In this document: in pieces, positions 34,400-45,735 of the stretch
Numbering within the stretch: the first letter of the stretch is position 1
Layout of the letters: each line of letters opens with the position of its first letter
From: Meghimatium bilineatum
Lineage: Eukaryota; Mollusca; Gastropoda; Stylommatophora; Philomycidae
Reading direction: 5' to 3'
DNA length: 64,000 nt
Assembly (NCBI GenBank): GCA_034231615.1
Contig: CM067298.1
Location: 9,600,140 to 9,664,139 of the forward strand
Made by a program: the position numbers and the translations under genes
The notes under the pieces: generated by a model
What the model was told of the DNA's origin: nothing
The model's database searches: none
What the model saw: only the letters and a program-made list of their open reading frames with translations

Positions 34400-34875
34400 A
34401 ATGTAGGTATGACACAGGAAAAGTAGATCTGACACAGGAAAAGTAGATCTGACACAGGAAAAGTAGATCTGACACACGAAAAGTAGATCTGACACACGAA
34501 ACGTAGATCTGACACATGAAGAGCAGATCTCATACATGAAAATTAGATCTGATACATGAAAAGTAGATCTGACACACGAAAAGTAGATCTGACACACGAA
34601 AAGTAGATATGACACATCAAAAGAACAGCTGACACACGAAAAGTAGATATGACACACCAAAAGTACATATGACACACGACAAATAGATATGACACACGAA
34701 AAGTAGATATGACACAACAAAAGTAGATTTGACATACGAAAAGTAGATATGACACACCAAAAGTAGATATGACACACCAAAAGTAGATATGACACAACAA
34801 AAGTAGATCTGACACACGAAAAGTAGATATGACACACCAAAAGTAGATTAGACACACCAAAAGTATATATGACAC
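34400..34875. repeat. 20-bp minisatellite, about 24 copies
   Basis: The unit GACACACGAAAAGTAGATCT has variants ACACCAAAAG, ACAGGAAAAG and GATAT. It creates overlapping minus-strand repeat frames that I do not treat as genes. Confidence 0.95.
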
Positions 34876-34889
34876 ACTAGAACGCATGA

Positions 34890-35435
34890 ATGTCCTCTTT
34901 GTGTTAGTTGCTATTTTTTAAGGTGATCCCCTCCACCCTTCCCCTGTTATCATTTACCACGGCATGTATCATTGACAATACCAACATATTTTCTCCCGAG
35001 AATTTTAATATTTGTGTTAAATGTATCTTGTAGAATTATCACGGTGTGTTTACGAGGCAGACATCGGCAAGTTTTGCTATAATACAAGTCCATTTCTGTT
35101 GCAAATAGTATTATACTGTCGAATTACATGTTTAGAAGTGAGAAATGGTCATATATACAAGTAACTGGAGGATTTCTAGAGAGAACAGTGAACAAATAAA
35201 CTACAACTCTATCGTCCATGTGTGCTCTCACTTCATTGACAGCTATTCGATCAGTAGGAGATACCGACTGAAATGAATATAAGCATTGTTTAGATCTGCT
35301 CAAGGACAGTGCCGTTTCCTTTTAAAATTCCTCTTGGTCCACATGAGCCATTAGAGAATAGCATAAAGCTTGTAATAAGTTTGTAAAAGAAAAAAAAAGC
35401 TTATAATAGTATAAAAATGTCATATATATAATACG
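34890..35435. other. no gene seen
   Basis: Nothing recognisable apart from short A runs. Confidence 0.45.
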
Positions 35436-35439
35436 TTGA

Positions 35440-36532
35440 TTAATGGAGAGAGCAATAGAAATACAAAATGATCTGTACCTGTGCTTCATAGATTATAGTA
35501 AAGCATGTTTCAGAAATTAAACAAAAAAATATTAGAAAAATTCAATGTTGATGGGAAAGATCTAAAGATAGTAAGAAATGTGTATTGGAAACAAACAGCT
35601 GAGGGTTGACAGTAATGTAGGAGAATTCCAAAAGATATAGATCGGCGTCAGACAAGGATGTATAATGTCAACAGATCTTTTCTGCCTGTGTACAGAAGAT
35701 ATTACGAGAAACATAGAAAGCATGACATGAATAGCAGCTGGTGGTTACAATCTAAATAATCTAAGATATGCTGACGATACAGTTCTGATTGAAGGGAGCG
35801 AATAGGAACTTCAAGCCACGTTAGTATAAGAAAAAAAAAAGCAAAGGCCTTAGTCTAAACAAGAATCAACAGAAGTAATGGTTGTTTGAAAGAAAGACCC
35901 CGCCAAAATGCAGTATTCATTTTAATGGTGCAAAATTAAATCAAGCTGATAAAGTCAAGTATCTTGTCACCATTTTAACATCAGATGGCAGGTGCTCCAA
36001 TGAGATCAAGAACAGGATAGCACAGGTCAAATCAAAATTTCAAAAACAAATGAGAAAAACATTCTATGTAATGGAGTAATATCAATGCATACACGAGTTC
36101 GAGTGATGGGGTGTTATATTCAGCTAATCCTTCTTTATGGAACCGAATTATGGACAGTAATCAAAAGTGCCCAAGATAAGCGATAAGCTGGAGGCAACTG
36201 AGATGTGGTTTTTAGCAAGTATGATGAAAATTCCATTGAGACCCGAGTAAATTAATGTAGAAGTTCTCAGAGATGCTGGAGTAAAACGACAAATATAGGG
36301 AGAATTAAAAACAGATAATCAAGAGTTTTGGGGCATGTGATGAGAAAAGTAAAACGTGAACATTTAGTAACTATCGAAAAGATCAAGGGGAGAAGAGACA
36401 GAGGAAGACAAAGAGAGAAATCTTTGGATGTTTTATGACTGTGACAGATGTCACTTACTGAATTTATTAATAAGACACGAGACAGAGAGTTGTGGAGAAG
36501 CATGATACACATCTCGTCATAGCACTTGATTG
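35440..36532 (+). mobile_element. LINE reverse transcriptase fragment, family E, longest copy
   Basis: In order, across several stops and shifts: LCFIDYSKAC (RT block A, the second conserved part altered), IGVRQGCIMSTDLFCL (block B), NNLRYADDTVLIEGSE (block C with intact YADD), KYLVTILTSDGRCSNEIKNR, LWTVI, then HVMRKVKREHLVTI, EKIKGRRDRGRQREK and a terminal TRDRELWRSMI. This is most of the RT palm plus the C-terminal tail; endonuclease is missing. It ends tail-to-tail against the minus-strand LINE at 36536. Confidence 0.88.
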
Positions 36533-36535
36533 ATT

Positions 36536-36780
36536 GTGTGTCGTGTGACGTATTCCTTCCAGAACGTTGTCTTCCCAATGAACTCTCTGCACCTCTCTCT
36601 GTCTTTGGCGATGTGGCTTGAATTTTCTAGCGATGTGTTCATGTTATCTTTAATGTCGTCAGTCCATCGTCTTCTTGGTCTGCCCTTTCTTCTCTACCCA
36701 GGTACTCTTCCCTCCAGTATTTGTCTTTCTAAACAGTTGCGTCTCTTTATATGACCAAACAGGTGTAGTTTTGATTGATT
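36536..36780 (-). mobile_element. LINE ORF2 tail, family A, copy 2
   Basis: On the minus strand: LFRKTNTGGKSTW-like, RRKGRPRR.WTDDIKDNMNT-type text and a terminal FWKEYVT, parallel to 1198-1377. On the plus strand it shows only a shadow frame of 74 codons. It abuts family E at 36532. Confidence 0.75.
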
Positions 36781-36939
36781 GATAAAACATATTCTCAACA
36801 ATGATCATTGATTCAGTTTTGGGATTTGTAGTTAGTTATCACGATTGTATTACTACGTGCACAGAACACAACTCGTTAAAGCTGCCCTGTCCACTACATA
36901 GAATATTTCCCGTTATATTACATGTCTCACAACTTTTCT

Positions 36940-37395
36940 CTCGAACTATGTACTACGACAACATTTCTCTCGCACCATGTACTACAGTTACCTTTCTCTC
37001 GCATCATGTTCTACGATTACCTTTTTTTATCGCATCATGTTCTACGATTACCTTTCTCTCGCACCATTTACTACGGATACCTTTCTCCGCACCATCTTCT
37101 ACGATTACCTTTCTATCGCATCATGTTCTACGATTACCTTTCTCTCGCACCACGTACTACGGTTACCTTTCTCTCGCACCATGTACAACGGTTACCTTTC
37201 TCTCGCACCATGTACAACGGTTACCTTTCTCTCGCACCATGTACAACGGTCACCTTTCTCTCGCACCATGTACTACAGTTACCTTTCTCTCGCACCATGT
37301 ACTACAGTTACCTTTCTCTCGCACCATGTACTACAGTTACCTTTCTCTCGCACCATGTACTACAGTTACCTTTCTCTCCAAATATGTACTACAAT
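36940..37395. repeat. 29-bp minisatellite, about 15 copies
   Basis: The unit CTCGCACCATGTACTACAGT + TACCTTTCT has an exact 29-bp period from about 37145 on, with earlier diverged copies. All three plus-strand frames are open, which explains the three overlapping long frames. Confidence 0.95.
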
Positions 37396-37822
37396 AACCT
37401 TGCCAGTTTTCAATACTTGTCAACATATTGATAGTATTTTCCAAAACAACTATGACAAACACTATCAATATACGGAGCACCAGAACATTCAATCAACATA
37501 TGCAAGAACATTTATACTAATAGCCAATGTGAAGTAAGAACGACTGCCGGCGTGTCCAATAAGTTTCAAATCCAATCAGGAGTTCGCCAGGTGTGTGTCA
37601 CATCACCTCTACTTTTTATGACATATATCGACAACATCTGTAAACTAAAAGTACCACCGAAGAAGATAAAATGAAAGATAAATTGAACGAGCTATCCTTT
37701 GTAGACGACCAATAACTAATAGCGACATCAGAAGAACAATTGCAAGAACATATGAACAGACTCCATGCAACATTCAAAAATTCAACTTGAAGATTAATAT
37801 TAAAAAGACCGAAATAATGGCA

Positions 37823-38395
37823 GTAACTGTACTTACGTAAAACACAGGTTTTTGTTAGCGTTCCACTTAGACAAGACGGACTATCATTAAAACTAGGGGG
37901 TTATGATTTGTACACAAGAAAACATACAAATTACAATACACAAAACATTTTCAACGTTTCAACCACAACAGGTCTTTATCAAGATACGCATAAATCATCA
38001 AAAGGCGACTAATAGAAATGATCACAACACACACAAACGTGTCCAACCGAAATATGGAAGTGAGGTGTCGGAAACACAGGAAGTACATACAAAAAGTAAA
38101 TATGAGTGAAAACGAAACGAACATAGATGACGTAAATGAAGGAACAAAGTGAATAAAGACAAATGCCAAACAAACCGTCATTTATGACGGTTTTGTGCGT
38201 ATCTTGATAAAGACCTTTTGGTTGAAACGTTGAAAATGTTTTTTGTAGTGTAATTTGTATGCTTTCTTGTTTACACATCATAACCCTCTAGTTTTAGTAA
38301 TAGTCCATCTTGTCTAAGTGGAACGTTAAAAAAATATCTGTGTTACGTTAAGTACAATTTTTGTTACGTTTCACACATTACCTTATAATGATTGT
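37823..38395. mobile_element. 573-bp foldback element with ~160-bp inverted arms, 10-bp TSD
   Basis: AATAATGGCA flanks it at 37813-37822 and 38396-38405. The arms 37829-37991 and 38197-38355 are inverted copies of each other (for example GTTCCACTTAGACAAGAYGG and AAAACATTTTCAACGTTTCA). The centre has no coding frame of note. Each arm holds a conserved hairpin-like motif, TCTTGATAAAGACC...GGTTGAAACG. Related sequence occurs at 51300-51600. The class is not certain; a foldback MITE or Penelope-related structure is possible. Confidence 0.75.
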
Positions 38396-38475
38396 AATAA
38401 TGGCAATAGCAAAGAAAGAAAGAAATATCACTATCTCCGTCAGCACAGAAACAGTAACACATTAAACAGGAAAAG

Positions 38476-39217
38476 CCTGGGGTGGGGGCTACCGACCCCT
38501 ACCAGGAGCGTCCACGGGTGGCGGATAGTGGAGGGCACTCCATATATGTCCATATATGGAGTGCTTGCTGCAATTAAGCAGCCGCGTACCAAACCGGTGT
38601 TGCTGCTTACCAGGACGGGGCGGGATATCAGTCGGTGCTGATATCCCCACTGAAATACCCCATGTGTCGGGCAGTGTCGGAAGTGACAGGCAGCTTCAAG
38701 CGAGTATGAGCCACTATAAGCTAATGCTGCTGGCATGGAGTTATTAACTCCAAGTCAGGAACGTGCTAGGGGAGGGGGGATTTTTTTTTTAAATTGCTGC
38801 CTTTCAATCACCATCGGGAGATGGAAAGACTAGGGGAGACAACCCAGACAGAAAAATCACAACCCAGCCTGCCGAAGACGGAGTGTGTTAGCCAGCGATG
38901 ACGCAGATACCGGGATAAATTAGGGCACACACGCTTTCACAGAAATGTGGTCATGCGACAATCAACCCTGTCATCATGGCGTCGCTCCTATCAGCGAAAA
39001 CCGGAGAGGAGCGGAGCCGGTCCCTTGCCTCGAAAGGGCCCACCCAAGCGACCTGTGCCTCTGCTAACCTGGAGGTCAGGGGAAAACTGACTTGAGGCAA
39101 AAGCTATGGGGCAGCTGCTCTGACCTGGAGAAGACAGTGGACTTCGTCTTGACGACAGGCCTGACGGTATAGCATGACCACCACAGATGTTGAACGCAGA
39201 AGAAGAAAAAGAAGAAG
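38476..39217 (+). mobile_element. 742-bp GAA-tailed retroposon with perfect 12-bp TSD
   Basis: AAACAGGAAAAG at 38464-38475 is repeated exactly at 39218-39229. The insert starts CCTGGGGTGGGGGCTACCGA and ends TGTTGAACGCAGAAGAAG + (A/G)n. It is GC-richer than its host. Internal GCCGAAGACGGAGTGTGTTA (about 38870) resembles the 5' start of the short SINEs, and CTCGAAAGGGCCCACC (about 39028) resembles the element at 55090-55280. No long open frame and no RT. Confidence 0.85.
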
Positions 39218-39799
39218 AAACAGGAAAAGGAGTTCACTTACTTAGGAAGCATTATATTGAGTGAAGGGAAAACAGTAAAGATATGCAAAATAGATGCAAC
39301 AAAACATACCAGATCCTAGGACAGATGACACGTATTTTTAAGAACAAAAATGTAAACATAGACACTAAAGTTGCATTATACAGGACAATTATTATCCCAT
39401 CACTATGCTACCAATGCCAAACCTGGACAATGACAGCACAAGACAAAAGAAAAATAGTGACAGCAGAAATGACATGTCTCCGAAGAATACACTGAGTGTC
39501 ATTAAGAGATGAAATTAGAAACGATAACATCAGACAGATAACCAAAACAATACCAGTATTGGAACACATCAAAAGAGAACAGACCAAGTGGTTTTTATGC
39601 ACTTCCAGACTACCAACAGAAACCATGCCACAAATGGCCATGACACATCTGGCTATAAAGCCAGAGGCAGACCATGTAAAAGATCGATCTCAGAAATAAA
39701 AGAAGCCACAGGAACAAGCTTACAAACAGAACACAAGAATGCCATCTCCAGAGAACTATTCTACCCTTGACGCCGCAGGGCAAACAAGTGCCATAGCAT

Positions 39800-40050
<251 letters not shown>

Positions 40051-40069
40051 TACAGAAAGATATGTAGTT

Positions 40070-40130
40070 TAAAAAAACTGTCAACAGATATAGACATGTT
40101 TCAAGTGAACGATAGAAGAAGAGGAAACAC
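40070..40130 (+). mobile_element. 3' end of GAA-tailed retroposon, third type
   Basis: CAGATATAGACATGTTTCAA + GTGAACGATAGAAGAAGAGG matches 55235-55280 and the reverse of 62270-62310. Only about 60 bp remain; the GATA array is directly upstream. Confidence 0.6.
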
Positions 40131-40139
40131 TGTTTTACG

Positions 40140-40285
40140 ACAGCTTTGTTGGCTCTGTGGAATAAGCGGTATCTGTGACGGCCACGAAACCGAGTTCAAA
40201 TACTGGCGCAGGCACTTGTGCATTAAAACCGTTCAGAAAGCAATGGACAACTATTGAACGTTTTTATAATGTATACAAAACTGAT
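40140..40285 (+). repeat. tRNA-derived SINE
   Basis: A-box-like TGGCTCTGTGG at 40150-40160 and B-box-like GAGTTCAAATA at 40192-40202 are about 31 bp apart, a normal spacing. CTGTGACGGCCA between them matches CTGTGACTGCCA in the minus-strand head at 46382-46456. The body shares CCGTTCAGAAAGCAATG with 1-105. The 52-bp minisatellite begins at its 3' end. Confidence 0.65.
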
Positions 40286-40289
40286 ACAG

Positions 40290-41440
40290 CCAGAATCAGC
40301 AATGAGATATATGTAGTTCATCACTTTTCATATCTTAGAACCCTGAGTCAACAATGAGATAGAAGTAGTTCATCACTTTTCATATCTTAGAACTCTGAGT
40401 CAGAAATGAGATAGAAGTAGTTCATCACTTTTCATATCTTAGAACCCTGAGTCAGAAATGAGATAGAAGTAGTTCATCACTTTTCATATCTTAGAACTCT
40501 GAGTCAGAAATGAGATAGAAGTAGTTCATCACTTTTCATATCTTAGAACTCTGAGTCAGAAATGAGATAGAAGTAGTTCATCACTTTTCATATCTTAGAA
40601 CCCTGAGTCAGGAATGAGATAGAAGTAGTTCATCACTTTTCATATCTTAGAACTCTGAGTCAGGAATGAGATAGAAGTAGTTCATCACTTTTCATATCTT
40701 AGAACTCTGAGTCAGGAATGAGATAGAAGTAGTTCATCACTTTTCATATCTTAGAACCCTGAGTCAGGAATGAGATAGAAGTAGTTCATCACTTTTCATA
40801 TCTTAGAACTCTGAGTCAGGAATGAGATAGAAGTAGTTCATCACTTTTCATATCTTAGAACTCTGAGTCAGGAATGAGATAGAAGTAGTTCATCACTTTT
40901 CATATCTTAGAACCCTGAGTCAGGAATGAGATAGAAGTAGTTCATCACTTTTCATATCTTAGAACTCTGAGTCAGGAATGAGATAGAAGTAGTTCATCAC
41001 TTTTCATATCTTAGAATACTGAGTCAGAAATGAGATAGAAGTAGTTCATCACTTTTCATATCTTAGAACTCTGAGTCAACAATGAGATATGTGTAGTTCA
41101 CCACTGTATATATCTTAGAATACTGAGTCAGAAATGAGATAGAAGTAGTTCATCACTTTTCATATCTTAGAACTCTGAGTCAGAAATGAGATAGAAGTAG
41201 TTCATCACTTTTCATATCTTAGAACCTTGAGTCAGGAATGAGATAGAAGTAGTTCATCACTTTTCATATCTTAGAACTCTGAGTCAGGAATGAGATAGAA
41301 GTAGTTAATCACTTTTCATATCTTAGAACCCTGAGTCAGGAATGAGATAGAAGTAGTTCATCACTTTTCATATCTTAGAACCCTGAGTCAACAATGAGAT
41401 AGAAGTAGTTCACTACTAGATATATCTTAGAATACTGAGT
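40290..41440. repeat. 52-bp minisatellite, about 22 copies
   Basis: The unit is AGTTCATCACTTTTCATATC + TTAGAACTCTGAGTCAGGAA + TGAGATAGAAGT. The first unit is continuous with the SINE 3' end (AATCAGCAATGAGATATATG), so the array probably grew from it. Confidence 0.95.
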
Positions 41441-41459
41441 CAGCAATAAACTATCCCTG

Positions 41460-41535
41460 TATTTGCGTTTGTTCTCATCCTCCCGCTGATTGGTAGGATG
41501 TAGTCCTGAGAACGGAATGCGCTGTCGTCCCTGGA
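41460..41535 (-). mobile_element. GAA-tailed SINE 3'-end fragment
   Basis: GCGTTTGTTCTCATCCTCCC + GCTGATTGGTAGGATGTAGT + CCTGAGAACGGAATGCG matches the long form (25300-25345). TCCCTG occurs on both sides as a possible short TSD. Confidence 0.5.
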
Positions 41536-41539
41536 TCAA

Positions 41540-43115
41540 GAAAGAAGCATCACGATTGACAAGATATCTAAAACAATGAACAGATTAATAGAAAACGGAA
41601 TGGCGGAATAAAAAGTGAAAAATAAAAACCAAACTCGTGGTTCACTAGGCTTGTTTTCAGTACACTCCTCTACGTCACTGAAAAAGCCGAGAAGTTAGCA
41701 CTTAGTTCAGCCAACAGACGTTGACAACTAAGACTGGTTAAGAATTCCTATATTCGAGCAAGACCACAGTATGCCATAGCAATTACAGGTGATAAAATAG
41801 AAGGCAACCAACAAAAAGGTGTAGCATATCAATAAGGAAACTGCGCAAAAAAAAACAACACAAAAAAAAACAACACAAGCGAGCGAAAGAACAACATTTT
41901 TTAGCAGGTTTCTTGTCAGCTCTAAGTTTTCCAGAACATATTTATTGGTTTATCTCCACATGAAATTCTTTGTATTTATCTGTTTGCTCACATTTCAAGT
42001 TTGTTAATTCTTGTTTTTTTCGCTCATTTTTTTTGGGTTTCAGCATCATATAATTATAATATACTCGTTAATAAAAAGGGAAAAAATGGATTGTGCAATA
42101 TAATCCTTATTGTCAGTCGCCGTCATTTGTGTGTACGAGCTTCCAATGTAGTTTTGTCGCTATTTGTGCATTGCTTCTAGTCATGATGAAGGCGTTTAAG
42201 TCCAAACGTTGTTCTTGTAGTTTGCGGTTTACACAAGTGATAAAAAAGAAATTTACATGTTCCCGTTCATACTTGCATTTACATTGTGTGACAGCAGTCC
42301 CCAGTATTTGAGAATACTGTGTTAACCCCAAACACTCTGATGACGTGGTCTCAAGTGTAAAGGGCAGATATTACCATGTCACTATGAGTGTATTATAGTG
42401 TTAGATCCGCTCCCCACACTTGACACATTCAACGTGTCTTATACAGAGAACAATGAAGCAATCAAAATACGTGATAGCTAACACCGCTTCAAACATTTTA
42501 TTTAATATATCAGATACATAGAAATAAAAGCTTAGAGACTCAATGATACATATTTCTGAAACATAACATGATTGATATCACCAAAATATGGCAGCGGAAA
42601 CACACAACAAACATATGAATAACACTCAGTGCAGCATGAATGAACACAAAAATGCCTACGTGGTAAAGTAAGCTAAAATACAGCACACGTAAAGTTAGCT
42701 GAATCTATGACACGGGTTTCACTCAGCGACAACAATAGAAGAGACGTGTGCTTTGATCAGACAGAATACACGATATGAGAGTTGAAATATAACAAGAGTA
42801 CACCATATGAAAATAAAAGCTGAATAGATTTTACAGTGACTGGACACATTGATTCAACAAATTCCTGATGTATTCGTAGCGACTCTCATTCCATGCTTCG
42901 ATACATACAAAATGACCAATATTGATATGTATGGATGTCATCTATAGACGACCTATCTCTTTCCAACATCCATGACATACATTGCCCGCTATGATATGGG
43001 TGAGTCCAACATCCATGATATGGGTGAGGTGATTCCCAGTCGTGAAGTGAGTACCGTGAACTGATGTTCATGACAGGAGGAAGTGATCAAGATATTAAGA
43101 GTGTTAGTGTGTTTT
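41540..43115. other. no gene; one hairpin-motif copy at 42178-42211
   Basis: About 1.6 kb without an assignable gene. GTCATGATGAAGGC...GTCCAAACGTTG at 42178-42211 resembles the hairpin motif of the foldback element arms. Confidence 0.4.
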
Positions 43116-43119
43116 AGGA

Positions 43120-43550
43120 GGACCTTGACGGTAGCCAGTGTCATGGTGTCACCACGAATGCCATATCGTTAGCCGGTGTCATGGTGTCACCACGAATGCC
43201 ATATCGTTAGCCGGTGTCATGGTGTCACCACGAATGCCATATAGTTAGCCAGTGTCATTGTGTCACCACGAATGCCATATCGTTATCTGGTATCATGGTG
43301 TCACCACGAATGCCATATCGTTAGCCGGTGTCAGTGTCACCCCGAATGTCATATAGTTAGCCAGTGTTATAGTGTCACCCCGAATGTCATATCGTTAGCC
43401 GGTGTCATGATGTCACCTCGAATGTCATATAGCTAGCCGGTGTCATCGTGTCACTCCAAATGTCATATAGTTAGCTGGTGTCAGTGTCACCCCAAATGTC
43501 ATATAGTGAGCCGGTGTTATGGTGTCACCCCAAATGCCATATAGGTGGCG
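43120..43550. repeat. 38-bp minisatellite, about 11 copies
   Basis: The unit is GGTGTCATGGTGTCACCACG + AATGCCATATCGTTAGCC, with deletions in some copies. Confidence 0.92.
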
Positions 43551-43679
43551 GTAAAACCAATCGGACTGTCTAATACCAGTATCTCCTATATAATTCAGGG
43601 TTCAACTCTTACACATGAGCAGACAAGCATAAAGACATATAAAGTCGATAAATCTAGTAAATTAAATGGACTAGATATA

Positions 43680-43965
43680 TCTATCTCTCTATATTCTGTT
43701 GTCTTTTCACTGCTTTTTCTGTAAAGCTTCGAAGGATTGAATTACGATCGGTTTTCGGGCAATGGCATGTTTGGTCGATGGATATGCTGTAACTTTGTCT
43801 CGTCTCAGAATGTTGGTAACTCCCCCAATCCATCTTCTTCTTTGTCTTCCTCTGTATTGTGCTGTTTCCATTTGTTATGTTGTATAATCTTGCCGCTAAC
43901 CAATAACGGTTCACTCTCATTAAGTTGTCACACCATTTTAGTCTTTGTTGTTAAATATATTTGAT
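43680..43965 (-). mobile_element. LINE ORF2 tail, family L
   Basis: The minus strand reads KWCDNLMRVNRYWLAARLYN, then in shifted frames GRQRRRWIGGVTNILRRDK-like text and AIARKPIVIQSFEALQKKQ. This resembles LINE C-terminal tails. No RT. It lies back to back with the plus-strand LINE that starts at 43976. Confidence 0.6.
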
Positions 43966-43975
43966 ATCAATATAA

Positions 43976-44925
43976 ACTGATATATTTAACATATTTGAAT
44001 ACTACTGGTAGGTTTGTATATCTCGACAGCACCCTATTGCAAACTGCGACACTTAACAAGGATGTTGCCAAGAGTAAATTTTGCACCAGTTCCGCCTTCA
44101 GTAGCCTTCGTGACAACGTCTGGATCAGGCGTGGTCTCAGTTTGACAGCTAAGTTGGTATGCCTACCGCGCAGTCGTTCTACCAGCACTGCTTTATGCTG
44201 CGTCATCCTGGACTGTCTATGCGAGACACATTCGACAGCTTAACTCTCTCCACCTTCGGTGACTAAGAAACCTCAAGGGAGTACGTTGGCAGGATCAAAT
44301 ACTAGACACAGAAATTCTCCAAAAGTCCCATATGCACACAATGCATACCATGTTAATTAAGTCCCAAATTCGCTAGACCGACCATGTCGTCCGTATACAG
44401 ACAAGCGACTTCCAATGAGATTGTTCTGTGGGATGTTGTACGATGGTAAACGTACAAGCGGAGGGCAAAACACGTGTTTGCAGGAATACCTAAGGAACTC
44501 GCTCAGCTTAACACAATCAGATCATCACCTAGTCTCTGGGAGACTACAGCCTTTGATCGGTCAGCGTGACACAATCAGATCATCACCTAGTCTCTGGGAG
44601 ACTACAGCCTTTGATCGGTCAGCGTGACACAATCAGATCACCGTTGGCATCACAAAATGTGAAAAGGAAACAACACTTCGTGCTATCTACAAGAGACAGA
44701 AACAGAAAGAAACTATCTTACTCGGGACCTCACTCACTCATGCACGCACTGCAATATATCTTTCCTGGCACGTATCGGACTCTTCGGACATCTACAATCT
44801 CTCAAATCTACACTAAAATAGACAACCACCGATGTAATTTTTCATCATTTTCGTCTCATAAGTTTATTGTTTCTCATGCCATGTTCATCTTCGCTTGCGA
44901 AGGAGGAACATCATCATCATATTTG
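43976..44925 (+). mobile_element. LINE ORF2 3' part, family I, copy 1
   Basis: Across frames: LDSTLLQTATLNKDVAKSKF, SSLRDNVWIRRGLSLTAKL, then VRWQDQILDTEILQKSHMHT, a WETTAFDRSA region that is internally duplicated (58 bp at about 44520-44640), and RDRNRKK. Near the end a worn 3' UTR reads TTCATCTTCGCTTGCGAAGG + AGGAACATCATCATC, the same style as the tail of the copy at 53393-53790. RT palm missing. 43976-44340 is duplicated at 45328-45692. Confidence 0.8.
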
Positions 44926-45170
44926 ACCACAGACGTTGTTCTAACAGTTCTTGTAATCTCTTCATTTCGCACATTATCTTTAGTTCTGTTGCAGCTTTTC
45001 ATAGATATCTCATTTCACTCGTAGTAAGCTTTCTCTCTCATTCTTTTATTAGTGTCCATATCTGACATTCATAACACAATGCTGGTATGAAGGTTGAATT
45101 TATGATTTGCCTATTGGTTTCCATCGGGATAGATTTGTGTTTCAACATTGGTTAAATTCACAATTTACGT
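44925..45170 (-). mobile_element. LINE fragment, family D, copy 2
   Basis: The minus strand reads NSTFIPALCYECQIWTLIK and, after a shift, ERKLTTSEMRYL and KAATELK, matching TKEQERKLTTCEMRCLRKAA of 18325-18720. Confidence 0.65.
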
Positions 45171-45327
45171 AGTCGGTATTTTAGACTTTCTGTCTCGAGC
45201 TCTCTGTCCATTCTTTCACACATGGCTGGGGAAAGACTTGATAACCAACACTACACCGCATGGAACATCGTGTCTCAAGCTTTCTGTCCATTCTTTCACA
45301 CATGGCTGGGGAAAGACTTGATAACCA

Positions 45328-45692
45328 ACTGATATATTTAACATATTTGAATACTACTGGTAGGTTTGTATATCTCGACAGCACCCTATTGCAAACTGCG
45401 ACACTTAACAAGGATGTTGCCAAGAGTAAATTTTGCACTAGTTCCGCCTTCAGTAGCCTTCGTGACAACGTCTGGATCAGGCGTGGTCTCAGTTTGACAG
45501 CTAAGTTGGTATGCCTACCGCGCAGTCGTTCTACCAGCACTGCTTTAAGCTGCGTCATCCTGGACTGTCTATGCGAGACACGTTCGACAGCTTAACTCTC
45601 TCCACCTTCGGTGACTAAGAAACCTCAAGGGAGTACGTTGGCAGGATCAAATACCAGACACAGAAATTCTCCAAAAGTCCCATATGCACACA
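45328..45692 (+). mobile_element. 365-bp duplicate of LINE family I segment
   Basis: Aligns without gaps to 43976-44340 (offset 1352) with about five mismatches. Both ends fall inside the ~68-bp minisatellite. The 111-codon open frame across it is the wrong frame for the LINE protein. Confidence 0.9.
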
Positions 45693-45735
45693 CTGGAACA
45701 TCGTGTCTCAAGCTTTCTGTCCATTCTTCCACACA

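Larger units (their letters stand above)
37485..39790 (+). mobile_element. LINE reverse transcriptase fragment, family F, copy 2, with two nested insertions
   Basis: Coding remnants in order: VSNKFQIQSGVRQVCVTSPL (RT block B), LSFVDDQ (block C, worn), TSEEQLQEHMNRLHATF (to 37822); ERNITISVSTE (38396-38475); then from 39230 a YLGSIILSEG stretch, NKTYQILGQMTRIFKN, TIIIPSLCYQCQTWTMTAQD, KREQTKWFLC and AISRELFYP. Insertion 1 is 37823-38395 and insertion 2 is 38476-39217. The relative at 32945-33785 has neither. A GATA array follows the 3' end. Confidence 0.85.

Noticed and set aside
36530-36754. Plus-strand 74-codon frame similar to the antisense of 1170-1373
   Set aside because: Both are shadows of the same LINE tail; the coding sense is minus here and plus at 1115-1377.
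36801-37537. Three overlapping long plus-strand frames
   Set aside because: A 29-bp array without stops gives the same peptide in all three frames.
43995-45595. Two near-identical open frames (YLDSTLLQTATLNKD...) as a duplicated gene pair
   Set aside because: They are LINE family I remnants in a duplicated 365-bp segment; only the first part is the LINE frame.
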